Origin: Ancylobacter novellus
GTDB taxonomy: Bacteria > Pseudomonadota > Alphaproteobacteria > Rhizobiales > Methylopilaceae
DNA length: 64,000 nt
Direction: 5' to 3'
NCBI GenBank assembly: GCA_003241695.1
Contig: QFPN01000004.1
Coordinates: forward strand, 248,001-312,000
The position numbers were made by a program, and so were the translations under genes. Below are positions 18,946 through 28,839 of this stretch, piece by piece. Position 1 is the stretch's first letter. Each line of letters opens with the position of its first letter. A model generated the notes under the pieces. That model was not told the origin of the DNA and made no database searches. It saw only the letters and a program-made list of their open reading frames with translations.

Positions 18946-18958
18946 CGGAGGCGGCGCG

Positions 18959-20389
18959 ATGACAGTGCATATCCCCACCTCCTCGGCCTTCAAGGATAAC
19001 GCCCATCAGGCGCTCGGCGACCCCGCGCTTCAGCGGGCGCTCGGAAACGTCGAGAAGGGGTTCATCGAGAAGAGGCGCAAGGCCTGCGAAAAGCTCCCCG
19101 AGTTCGAGGCGCTCCGGGATTCCGCGCGCGACATCAAGAACCACACGCTCGCTCATCTCGACCTCTATCTGGAGGCCTACGAGGCGAACGTGACGGCTTC
19201 CGGCGGACAGGTGCATTTCGCGCCGACGGCCGCCGACGCCTCGCGGATCGTCACGGAGATCTGCCGCCGCGTCGGGGCGAGGACCGTCGCCAAGGGCAAG
19301 TCGATGATCTCCGAGGAGATCGACCTCAACGCCCATCTCGAGGCCGCAGGGGTCACGCCGGTCGAGACCGACCTCGGAGAATACATCATCCAGCTCCGCG
19401 GCGAACGGCCGAGCCACATCGTGGCGCCGGTCATCCATCTCAACCGCGACCAGATCGAAGCGAATTTCCGCGCAGCCCATATGGAGCTTCCGGCCGACCG
19501 CGACCTTTCGGCGCCAGAATCCCTGCTGTCAGAAGCGCGTCAGGCGCTGCGGAGGAAGTTCCTCGCGGCCGACGTCGGGATCACCGGCGCGAATTTTCTG
19601 GTCGCGGAGACCGGAACTTCGGTGATCGTGACCAACGAGGGCAATGGCGACCTCAGCCAGATCCTGCCGAAGGTCCACATCGTGCTGGCGTCGATCGAGA
19701 AGCTGGTGCCGACGCTCGACGATCTCTCCCAGATGATCCGCGTGCTGGCCCGTTCCGCCACCGGCCAGGAAATCACGGTCTACACCACCCATTCGACCGG
19801 TCCGCGCCGTCCCGGCGACGTCGACGGGCCGGAGGAGTACCACGTCGTCCTGCTCGACAACGGCCGCTCGGCGATGCTCGGCGGCGAGTTCCGCGAGATG
19901 CTGCGCTGCATCCGGTGCGCGGCCTGCATGAACCATTGCCCGGTCTATCACGCGGTCGGCGGCCACGCTTACGGCTGGGTCTATCCGGGACCGATGGGCT
20001 CGGTGCTTTCCCCGTCTCTCATCGGGGTCGACAAGGCCGGGCACCTGCCGAACGCCTCGACGTTCTGCGGGCGCTGCGAAAGCGTGTGCCCGGTCCGCAT
20101 CCCGTTGCCGAAGCTGATGCGCCACTGGCGCGAGCGGGAGTTTGAACGGCACCTCTCGCCCGCGCCGGTGCGCGCGGGCCTCAAACTTTGGGGCTTCTTC
20201 GCGAAGCGCCCGGCGCTCTACCGGCTCGCGACCCGCGCCGCGATGTCCGGCCTTTCGCTTGTCGGTCGTCGGAAGGGGCGGTTCTCGAAACTGCCCTTTG
20301 CCGGCGGCTGGACCGGCGGGCGCGACTTCGCGGTCCCGCAGGGCGACACCTTCCAAGCGCGCTGGGCGCGGCGGGAACGCACGACATGA
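18959..20389 (+). CDS. lutB: L-lactate utilisation iron-sulfur protein LutB
   Basis: LutB is the large iron-sulfur subunit of the LutABC lactate oxidation complex. The 476-residue protein has the N-terminal LUD domain (FLVAETGTSVIVTNEGNGDL near 210) and two 4Fe-4S motifs (CIRCAACMNHCPVYHAVGGH at about 318-337 and CGRCESVCPVRIPLPKL at about 369-385). It starts at the ATG at 18959 after GGAGG and overlaps lutC by four bases (ATGA), showing tight coupling. No residue expected for the family is missing. Confidence 0.95.
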   Translation: MTVHIPTSSAFKDNAHQALGDPALQRALGNVEKGFIEKRRKACEKLPEFEALRDSARDIKNHTLAHLDLYLEAYEANVTASGGQVHFAPTAADASRIVTEICRRVGARTVAKGKSMISEEIDLNAHLEAAGVTPVETDLGEYIIQLRGERPSHIVAPVIHLNRDQIEANFRAAHMELPADRDLSAPESLLSEARQALRRKFLAADVGITGANFLVAETGTSVIVTNEGNGDLSQILPKVHIVLASIEKLVPTLDDLSQMIRVLARSATGQEITVYTTHSTGPRRPGDVDGPEEYHVVLLDNGRSAMLGGEFREMLRCIRCAACMNHCPVYHAVGGHAYGWVYPGPMGSVLSPSLIGVDKAGHLPNASTFCGRCESVCPVRIPLPKLMRHWREREFERHLSPAPVRAGLKLWGFFAKRPALYRLATRAAMSGLSLVGRRKGRFSKLPFAGGWTGGRDFAVPQGDTFQARWARRERTT

Positions 20390-21273
20390 GCGCGCGCGAC
20401 GAGGTCTTCGGCGCGATCCGCCGTTCGCTCGGCGCGACCAGCCAGGAAGCGCCGCGGCGCGAGATCGTCGCCGAGCGTCTCGCGCGTCATCCGTCCGGCG
20501 TCATCCCTGCGCGGACCGCGGGAAAGACGGCTGCGGAGCGCGTCTCGCTGTTCGTCGAGATGGCCGAGGCGTCGGCGGCCACGGTCTCGGTGGTCGCGCG
20601 CGCGGAAGAGGCGCCGGCCGCGATTGCGGAGGTCCTGCGCGGCTGGAACATGGTCCTCAAACTGCGCCGGGGCGACGATCCCCGGCTCGCCCGGCTCGAC
20701 TGGGAAGGCGCCGGGATCGAGGCCGCCGCCGGCCGCTCCTTCGGCGACGACGAGACCGGGGTGAGCTTCGCCTTAGCAGGCGTCGCCGAGACCGGCACCT
20801 TGGTTCTGGTTTCGGGTCCGGAAAATCCGACGACGCTGAACTTCCTGCCCGACCTCCACGTTGTTCTGATCGAGGCCGCCGAAGTCGAGGCGGTCTACGA
20901 GGACGCCTGGACGCGCGTGCGGACCCGGTTCGGCGCAGGCGTGATGCCTCGGACCGTGAACTTCATCACGGGTCCGTCGCGCTCGGCCGACATCGAGCAG
21001 ATCCTGCTGATGGGCGCGCACGGACCAAGGAGGCTGCACATCGTGCTGATCGACCCGACCCGTCAGGCGGAGACCGCCGAGACCGCGGCTGCAACTGCAG
21101 ACCCCGCCGGATCCACGCCCCGTCCCGCCGAAATCCGTTCGACGCTCGGAGGCGAGAAGGAGCCGAAACCGGAAGAGACCGAAGCGCCGAGCCAAACCGA
21201 AGAGGACGCGCTCGACGAGGAGCTGGAGGAAAGCTTCCCCGCAAGCGACCCTCCTTCGTCCACGCAACCTTAA
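20386..21273 (+). CDS. lutC: Lactate utilisation protein LutC with an added acidic C-terminal tail
   Basis: LutC is the LUD-domain partner of LutA and LutB. The core (about residues 1-225) has the LUD landmarks: DDETGVSFALAGVAETGTL, then SGPENPTTLNFLPDLHVVL, then PSRSADIEQILLMGAHGPRRL near the C-terminus of a normal LutC. The chain then continues for about 65 residues of Ala/Glu/Pro-rich sequence ending in LDEELEESFPASDPPS. The EESFPASDPPS-type motif is familiar from the C-termini of small alphaproteobacterial proteins of unknown function. So the gene looks like LutC fused to such a tail. The start is the ATG overlapping the lutB stop. Confidence 0.9.
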   Translation: MSARDEVFGAIRRSLGATSQEAPRREIVAERLARHPSGVIPARTAGKTAAERVSLFVEMAEASAATVSVVARAEEAPAAIAEVLRGWNMVLKLRRGDDPRLARLDWEGAGIEAAAGRSFGDDETGVSFALAGVAETGTLVLVSGPENPTTLNFLPDLHVVLIEAAEVEAVYEDAWTRVRTRFGAGVMPRTVNFITGPSRSADIEQILLMGAHGPRRLHIVLIDPTRQAETAETAAATADPAGSTPRPAEIRSTLGGEKEPKPEETEAPSQTEEDALDEELEESFPASDPPSSTQP

Positions 21274-21276
21274 ACG

Positions 21277-21299
21277 TCACGCCCTGGATCCCGGCGTGA
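21277..21299 (+). terminator. Weak candidate terminator after lutC
   Basis: TCACGCC and GGCGTGA form a seven-bp stem around a nine-base loop, starting four bases after the lutC stop. There is no following T-run, so the call is tentative. Confidence 0.3.
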
Positions 21300-21400
21300 A
21301 GGTCGCCGGAAACACGCCAACTTGCGCGCGCGGCCGTTGAAAGGGCATCGTCGCGCCATGGCTCCGCTCTGCTCATACGCGTCGCCGGCCTAGCCGCGGC

Positions 21401-24088
21401 ATGACCATTCGCAACCTCGACGCCGTCTTCGCGCCGCGTTCGGTCGCGCTCGCCGGAGGAAGCCCGCGTCCGGGCAGCGTCGGCAGGGTTCTGCTCTCGA
21501 ACCTCAAAGCCGCCGGATTCCCCGGTCCCATCGGCGTGGTCAATCCGGACCATGCCGAGATCGAGGGCGTGGCGCCGGTCCGCACCTTTCGGGATCTTGC
21601 CTCGCCTCCCGACCTCGTGGTGATCACCGTGCCCCCGCACGCCGCGCCGGACGTGATCGACGCCGCAGGCGAAGCGGGCGCGCGAGCCGCCGTCCTCGTC
21701 ACGCTTGCGGCGGGCTCCCGAGCGGACGGATTTCGAAAAGCCGCAGCGGAAGCCGCGCGACGTCGCAACATGCGGCTCGTCGGACCGGGATGCCTCGGCG
21801 TGCAGAGCCCGCATGCAAAGCTGAACGCGAGCTCGGCCGCAGCCGCACTGCCGGGCGAACTCGCTCTGCTGTCGCAGTCGAACGGCGTGATGACCTCGAC
21901 GATCGAATGGGCCAACGCGCGCTCGATCGGCTTTTCGGGCGTCGTGTCCTTCGGCGACATGGCCGACGTCGACGTGGACGATCTGCTGGACCATTTCTCG
22001 ACTGACCGCCGCACGCGCGCAATCCTGCTTTATCTCGAACAGATCACCGACGCGCCGCGCTTCATGTCGGCGGCGCGCGCGGCCGCCCGCATCAAACCGG
22101 TGGTGCTGGTCAAATCGAAGCGCGGCGCCTGGAGCGAGCGGGAGCCGGCCTCTCGCGCCCGCGCGCTGATCGACTCGGACGCGGTCGCGGACGCCGCGTT
22201 CCGGCGCTCCGGGCTGCTGCGGGTCGCGGACCTGTCGGAACTCTTCGCCGCCGCGGCGACCCTCGCTTACGTCGCGCCGCTCTCGGGCAAGCGCGTCGCG
22301 ATCGTTTCGAACAGCGACGGGCTCGGACGCCTCGCGCTCGGGCGCCTCGTCGAGCGCGGCGGCGTTGCCGCGCAGCTCGGCGACGAGGCGACGAGCGCCA
22401 TCGAACGGGCGCTGCCCGCCGAGGGCTCGTTCCGGAACCCGATCGACCTCTGCGGCGACGCGGGACCCGAGCGCTACGAGGCGGCGCTCGACGCGGCGCT
22501 CGGCGACGAAGGCGTGGACGCGGCTCTCGTGGTGCACGCGCCGAGCGCGATCTCGCCCGCCGCCGCCTGCGCCGAGGCCGTGAAGGCCGCCGCCGCCCGG
22601 GCGCGAGCCAGGCGCTATCCGCCCAAGCCGGTCTTCGCCGCGTTCCTCGGCGCCGACCCCGCTCCGCGCCGCCTGCTCGAAGCGGCCCACATCCCGTTCT
22701 TCCGCACGCCCGAGGCCGCGGCCCAGGGGCTGATGCATCTCGTCGCTCATGTCGAGGCGCAAGCCGCGCTGCTCGCGACCCCGCCCTCGAGCCCGGCGAA
22801 CTTCGCGCCTGCGTTCGAGCGGGCGCGCGCCGCCGTCGACGCGGCGCTCGCGGACGGGCGGGCGTGGCTGTCCCCGACGGACGTGTCCGAAACTCTCGGC
22901 GCTTACGAAATCCCCACGCTGCCGCAGGCTTTCGTCCGGACGGCGTCGGAAGCAGCATCCGTGGCCGGCGCGCTGATGAGCCCGCGCGGCGCGGCGCTCA
23001 AGATCGTCTCCCCCGACATCCCGCACCGCGCCGCGGTCGGCGGGGTCAGGCTCGGGCTGGAAAGCCCCGCCGCGGTAGAGGAAGCCGCCCGCGGCATGAT
23101 CGCCCGCGCCGCCGAACGTTTCCCCGAAGCCCGCATCGAAGGCTTCGTGGTGCAGCCGAACATCTGGCCGGACGACGGTCAGGAACTCTATCTGGCGGTG
23201 GGCGACGATCCGGCGTTCGGCCCTGTGATCGCCTTCGGGGCGGGCGGAGGCGCGGCCGAACTCCGGCACGACGTCGCCGTCGCCTTGCCGCCTCTCCATC
23301 TCGGACTGGCCAACGACCTGATCGACCGCACCCTCGCCGGCCGCCTGCTCGGAGGCTACGAAGGGCGACCGGCCGCGGACCGGGCGGCGGTCGCGCTGAT
23401 CCTCGTGAAGCTCGCCCAGCTCGCCGTCGATCTCCCTGAAATCCGGGAGGTCGTGCTGAACCCTCTGCTTGCGACGCCCCGCGGCGCCGTCGCCTTCGAC
23501 GCGCGCATCCGCGTTGCGCCGGAACCGCGCGCGCGGCTGGGCGGCGCGCATCCGCGGCTCGCCATCCGCCCCTACCCGAAGACGCTCGAAAGCGCGCTTC
23601 CGCTTCGCGACAAGTCGACGGTCACGCTCAGGCCGATCCGCCCCGAAGACGAGCCGGCGGTCGCCGCCTTCTTCCGGGGCGTCGCGGCGGAGGATCTGCG
23701 CCAAAGATTCTTCACCCCGGTGAAGGAGGTGCCGCGCGCCTTCATCGCCCGCCTCACGCAGATCGACTACGCCCGCAACCAGGTGCTGCTTGCGATCGAC
23801 GACTGGGGCGACGTCGTGGGCGTCGGACAGATCCATGCCGATCCGGACGTCGAAACCGGCGAGTACGCGATCCTGCTGCGTTCCGACCAGAAAGGCCGCG
23901 GCCTCGGCCGGGGGCTGATGGAGGCGCTGATCCGCGCGGCGCGCAGCGAAGGGCTGAAGGCGATCACCGGCGAAGTGCTGACCGAGAACCGGGCCATGCT
24001 CTCGATCTGCCGGGAACTCGGCTTCGACATCCGCCCCGATCCCGACGACACGACGCTTCGGCGGGTGCGGCTCGACCTTCGGACCTGA
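21401..24088 (+). CDS. Pat/YfiQ-like protein lysine acetyltransferase (NDP-forming acyl-CoA synthetase-like plus GNAT)
   Basis: The 895-residue chain has a CoA-binding Rossmann domain (about 5-95, LAGGSPRPGSVGRVLL), succinyl-CoA-ligase-like domains to about 450, an ATP-grasp-like domain at 480-690 and a C-terminal GNAT domain (about 740-895) with DQKGRGLGRGLMEALI. This order is that of the Pat family, which acetylates lysines of proteins such as acetyl-CoA synthetase. The phosphohistidine of true ADP-forming acyl-CoA synthetases, normally in an SHTG motif, is Arg252 here (EPASRARAL), so synthetase activity is unlikely and a regulatory acetyltransferase role is favoured. It lies downstream of the lut operon with a 127-base gap. 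No strong ribosome site precedes the ATG. Confidence 0.85.
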   Translation: MTIRNLDAVFAPRSVALAGGSPRPGSVGRVLLSNLKAAGFPGPIGVVNPDHAEIEGVAPVRTFRDLASPPDLVVITVPPHAAPDVIDAAGEAGARAAVLVTLAAGSRADGFRKAAAEAARRRNMRLVGPGCLGVQSPHAKLNASSAAAALPGELALLSQSNGVMTSTIEWANARSIGFSGVVSFGDMADVDVDDLLDHFSTDRRTRAILLYLEQITDAPRFMSAARAAARIKPVVLVKSKRGAWSEREPASRARALIDSDAVADAAFRRSGLLRVADLSELFAAAATLAYVAPLSGKRVAIVSNSDGLGRLALGRLVERGGVAAQLGDEATSAIERALPAEGSFRNPIDLCGDAGPERYEAALDAALGDEGVDAALVVHAPSAISPAAACAEAVKAAAARARARRYPPKPVFAAFLGADPAPRRLLEAAHIPFFRTPEAAAQGLMHLVAHVEAQAALLATPPSSPANFAPAFERARAAVDAALADGRAWLSPTDVSETLGAYEIPTLPQAFVRTASEAASVAGALMSPRGAALKIVSPDIPHRAAVGGVRLGLESPAAVEEAARGMIARAAERFPEARIEGFVVQPNIWPDDGQELYLAVGDDPAFGPVIAFGAGGGAAELRHDVAVALPPLHLGLANDLIDRTLAGRLLGGYEGRPAADRAAVALILVKLAQLAVDLPEIREVVLNPLLATPRGAVAFDARIRVAPEPRARLGGAHPRLAIRPYPKTLESALPLRDKSTVTLRPIRPEDEPAVAAFFRGVAAEDLRQRFFTPVKEVPRAFIARLTQIDYARNQVLLAIDDWGDVVGVGQIHADPDVETGEYAILLRSDQKGRGLGRGLMEALIRAARSEGLKAITGEVLTENRAMLSICRELGFDIRPDPDDTTLRRVRLDLRT

Positions 24089-25216
24089 TCAGCTCTTCGG
24101 ATAGAGGCTCGCAATCGTCTCCTCGGCGACCGAAAAGGCCGAACTCGCCCCGGCCGCATTGGCGGCCACGACGACGCGCACGCGTTCCGACGGCGCGTCG
24201 ACGAACACCGGGCGCTCCCCCGACACGGCGTAGGTGCCGATCCAGCGAGAGATGATCTGCTTCGGGCGCTTCCCGAGCACCGCCTCGAACTCTCCGAGGA
24301 TGAGCTCGTCCACCGCCTGGCTCTGGAACGGATCCGGCGTCGCGTCCGTCTGCCGGCTGCCCGAGACCACCAGCGAACCGTCCGCGGATTGCGAAACGAG
24401 CAGCATGACGCCGTGGGCGAGATAGTCCGGCTGCTCCTGTTCGAGCCGGGCATGCAGCGCCGCAACTCCGTCGAGCGCTTCGAAGCCGGGAAGCCTCAGA
24501 ATCGCGAGGTCGCTCGCCACCGCGCCCGGAAGCTCGTAGCCGTCGTCGAGCCGCACCCGCAGCATCTGCGATTTCACTCGCGTGAGGCCCGCGCCCGACA
24601 GACGCTCGGCGAACAGCGTTCGGAAATCGTCCCCGGCGCAGACCACGACCGCCTCCGCCGCGATCCGCCCGCGGGAGGTAAAGACCTCGCCCTCGCCGAC
24701 GCCCGTCGCGACCGTCTCCCATCGGAAGGCGACATCGTGGGCGTCCTCGAGCCAGGCGGCGATCTTCGGCATGGCGGAGCGGGCCTCGACGCGGATCTCG
24801 TCCGGGCTCCAGAACACGCCCGCGACGTCGCCCTTGAACTGCGGAAACAGCGCATGAGCGTCATCCGGCAGATAGAACGAGGAGCCGGCCCCCGCCTCGG
24901 TCGCCGCGAAGGCCGCGAGCGCGGTCGCGGCCTCCGGCCGGCGCGCCACGATCGCCAGCCCCTCGTGCTCGATGCGGACGCCGGCTTGAGCGCAGACGTC
25001 GGCCCAGATCTCGCGAGAGCGGGTGGCGCGCCGCTGCATCTGGCCGGCGGCATGCCCGGCCACCGTGACGAGCCCCGACATCCGCACGGAGGCGCCGTTC
25101 GCGCGCACGTCTCGCTCGATCACAACGACGCGTCGTCCGCTGCGCGCGGCCGCGAGCGCATGGGCGAGCCCAATGACGCCGGCTCCCACGATCGCGAGGT
25201 CGAATGTCTCGGCCAT
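24089..25216 (-). CDS. FAD-dependent oxidoreductase (DAO family, TIGR03364-like)
   Basis: A 375-residue flavoprotein of the D-amino-acid-oxidase/glycine-oxidase group. The N-terminal dinucleotide motif is FDLAIVGAGVIGLAHALAAARSG, followed by the acidic VVVIERD that binds the FAD ribose. The C-terminus has GTYAVSGERPVFVDAPSERV. Overall pattern and length resemble the TIGR03364 group, whose members often accompany phosphonate-degradation genes. No phosphonate gene is nearby here, so the substrate stays open. The stop abuts the end of the Pat-like gene on the other strand with no gap, a tail-to-tail arrangement. It is monocistronic as far as can be seen. Confidence 0.82.
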   Translation of the reverse strand: MAETFDLAIVGAGVIGLAHALAAARSGRRVVVIERDVRANGASVRMSGLVTVAGHAAGQMQRRATRSREIWADVCAQAGVRIEHEGLAIVARRPEAATALAAFAATEAGAGSSFYLPDDAHALFPQFKGDVAGVFWSPDEIRVEARSAMPKIAAWLEDAHDVAFRWETVATGVGEGEVFTSRGRIAAEAVVVCAGDDFRTLFAERLSGAGLTRVKSQMLRVRLDDGYELPGAVASDLAILRLPGFEALDGVAALHARLEQEQPDYLAHGVMLLVSQSADGSLVVSGSRQTDATPDPFQSQAVDELILGEFEAVLGKRPKQIISRWIGTYAVSGERPVFVDAPSERVRVVVAANAAGASSAFSVAEETIASLYPKS

Positions 25217-25331
25217 GCCGGTTCCTTCCGAAAACCGGCGGACGCTTCCGCGATCCCGCTCTGCGCGTCAAGCGGCGGCGCATCGCGGAGCCGGCGAGAA
25301 AGCCGTAGCTGACGCAATCAGGTCGTCGGCG

Positions 25332-26720
<1,389 letters not shown>

Positions 26721-26933
26721 TGCGCGAGCCCTTCGGGTCAGCTCGCCGGGAAATCGCTTCGCCGGCGCGTCCCGAAGGTCGCCCAACAGGGTAAACGAAT
26801 GGTGATCGGACAGTCGCCGCCGCAGCAGGATTTCCTCGAAGAAATCCCGCAGGGCTTGCTTCCGCGTTAGGTCGGCGCCTGCGAATCGGCCATGATCTTC
26901 AAAGCATTTTCTCAGGCGCCGGACGAAGGTCTT

Positions 26934-28352
26934 ATGTCGAAACCCGCCGCGATCTTCGTCGCCGCCGCGATGGCGGTGACGGCGGGCTGCGTCGCGGTGA
27001 TCGCGAGCTACGGCCTCGCGCTCGGCCTCGGTCCATCGATCGCCGCCGGTTTCGCGGCGCTCGCAGGCATGGCGGTGCTGCATTTCGCCTTCATGCGCGC
27101 GGTGCCCAGGGAAGATCCGCGGGTCGACGAACTCGACCGGCTGGCGACCGATCTGCAGAGCCGACTCGAGACGATCGAGGCCCGGCTGTCGACGATCGAG
27201 AGCGCCTCAGGCGAGAAGGCCCGGATCGCTACCAAGCCGCTCGTCGAGGAGATCGCGGCGCTTGGCGGGCTCGTCACCACCGTCGCGAAGGAGGTTGCGG
27301 CTCACGACGTCGCGCTTGCGAAACTCAAAGGTCAGGCCGTTGATCGGACCGTCGAGCGCCGGCCGCCGCCTGCGGAGCCGGCGCCCGCGCCACCTCCTCC
27401 CACGCCTCCAATCGTCGCCCAAGGGCCGCTCCGACCGCCGAAACCCGCTCCGCCGCCAGCCGCCGCCCCGGCCAAGATACAGGCGCCGGAACCATTCGAC
27501 CCCGCAGCGCTCGACGAGCCTTCGGAAAGTCACGGCGCAGCAGCGGATCCCGAACTCGCCTTCCGGGTCCAGCGGGCGCTCAGCGAGGACCGGATCGAGC
27601 CCCATCTTCAGCCGATCGTATCGCTGCCGAGCCGACGCACCGTGCACTACGAGGCGTTCTCCCGCCTTGTGGAGGCCGACGGCGTCCTGGCCGCGGAGCA
27701 GTTCATGGACGCCGCCGTCTCGGACGGCAGGGCCCCGCAGATCGATCGCCGCATCGTCGAGCGCTCGGCCGCGGTGGCGCTTCGGATCGCGGCGCGGGGC
27801 GACGGATCGCTGTTCGTGAACCTCGCCCGCGAGACGCTGCGGGACGCCTCCGCCATCGAGGCGATCGAAGCGACGCTCGACGCCCAGCCCGAGTTGCGGC
27901 GGCTCATCGTCCCCGAAGTGCCGCAGTCCGTCTTCGAGACGCTTTCGCCCGAAGACCGCGCCGTCATCGAAGCCTTCGTCGAACGCGGATGCCGGCTCTC
28001 GATCGACAAGGTCGAAGATCTCAAGCTCGACCCGCGCAGCCTCGCTCGACGGGGGGTGCGCTTTGTCAAGATCCCCGCCGTCCGCCTGCTCGATCCCGAC
28101 GCCGCCCAAGGGCTCGCCATCCATCCGGCCGATCTCTCCAGCCTGCTGGCGCGCCACGGGGTGGAGCTCGTCGCGACCCATGTCGAGGAGGAACGCACCG
28201 TGCCCGAGCTGCTCGACATGGAGGTGCGCTTCGCGCAAGGCCTGCTGTTCGGCGTGCCGCGCCCCGTGCGCCCTGCCGCGCCGGACCAGGAGAAGACGAC
28301 CGCGCCCGGCCCGCGCCTCGTGCCGAGAAGCGCCGGCGCCGCAGGGCGATGA
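26934..28352 (+). CDS. Membrane EAL-domain protein, probably catalytically inactive
   Basis: A 472-residue protein with two N-terminal membrane helices (about 4-24 and 30-52), a short coiled coil (60-105), a Pro/Ala-rich linker (140-185) and a C-terminal EAL domain (about 210-440). The domain keeps parts of the signature (YEAFSRL for ExL, FVNLARE, AQGLLFG). It lacks the DDFG-type metal and substrate loop, which here reads CRLSIDKVEDLKLD. I therefore expect a c-di-GMP-binding or structural protein rather than an active phosphodiesterase. ATG 26934 follows GAAGG and directly precedes the first helix; ATG 26892 would add 14 residues. It is divergent from the sigma-54 regulator. Confidence 0.83.
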   Translation: MSKPAAIFVAAAMAVTAGCVAVIASYGLALGLGPSIAAGFAALAGMAVLHFAFMRAVPREDPRVDELDRLATDLQSRLETIEARLSTIESASGEKARIATKPLVEEIAALGGLVTTVAKEVAAHDVALAKLKGQAVDRTVERRPPPAEPAPAPPPPTPPIVAQGPLRPPKPAPPPAAAPAKIQAPEPFDPAALDEPSESHGAAADPELAFRVQRALSEDRIEPHLQPIVSLPSRRTVHYEAFSRLVEADGVLAAEQFMDAAVSDGRAPQIDRRIVERSAAVALRIAARGDGSLFVNLARETLRDASAIEAIEATLDAQPELRRLIVPEVPQSVFETLSPEDRAVIEAFVERGCRLSIDKVEDLKLDPRSLARRGVRFVKIPAVRLLDPDAAQGLAIHPADLSSLLARHGVELVATHVEEERTVPELLDMEVRFAQGLLFGVPRPVRPAAPDQEKTTAPGPRLVPRSAGAAGR

Positions 28353-28404
28353 TCGAGAGACGCCTCTTAGGGAAGCGCAGCGACGAGACATAAGGAAGTA
28401 AGTG

Positions 28405-28817
28405 ATGCCCGGCCTTCAGGAGACGTCCGCAGCGGTCAGAATCGCCGGCCATGACCTCGAACCCACAGAAATTACGACGCTGCTCGGCTGCATGCCCACA
28501 ATGAGCCAACGTAAGGGCGATGAGCGGCGTTCATCCTCTCCGCATCGGATCATTGCGCGGACCGGACCTGGCATCTCGCCGCCAAAGATCGGACGCCAGG
28601 CGATCTGGAGGCGCAGATCCTGGAACTGCTGTCGAAGATGACCTACGATCTCTCCATCTGGCGCGAGATGTCGAGCCGATACAAATGCGACGTTTTCTGC
28701 GGTCTGTTCATGACGGAAGGGAACGAAGGCATGAGCCTCCAGCCCGCCACCCTGTCGATGCTCGGCGAGAGAGGCTTGCAGCTCGGCCTCGACATCTACG
28801 GCCCTATCGGCGACTGA
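28405..28817 (+). pseudogene. DUF4279-family gene, broken by a single-base frameshift
   Basis: Two frames together encode a DUF4279-like protein of about 137 residues. The first, from ATG 28405 after AAGGA, reads ETSAAVRIAGHDLEPTEITT and continues to IIARTG. The second resumes with TWHLAAKDRTPGDLEAQILE and runs through CDVFCGLFMTEGNEGMSLQP to ERGLQLGLDIYGPIGD and a stop at 28815-28817. Both halves are well conserved in family style, and the fault is one missing base near 28567 (ggacctgg). This is either a recent mutation or a sequencing error. The family's function is not known; members are often found in mobile or immunity-like contexts, but nothing of that kind is adjacent. Confidence 0.75.
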
Positions 28818-28839
28818 CGTCCCGAAACGCCGTCCGTCC

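Noticed and set aside
20966..23836. Long minus-strand open frame of 956 codons across lutC and the Pat-like gene
   Set aside because: It is antisense to two well-supported genes, very rich in Arg, Gly and Ala, and has no recognisable domain; such shadows are common in GC-rich DNA.
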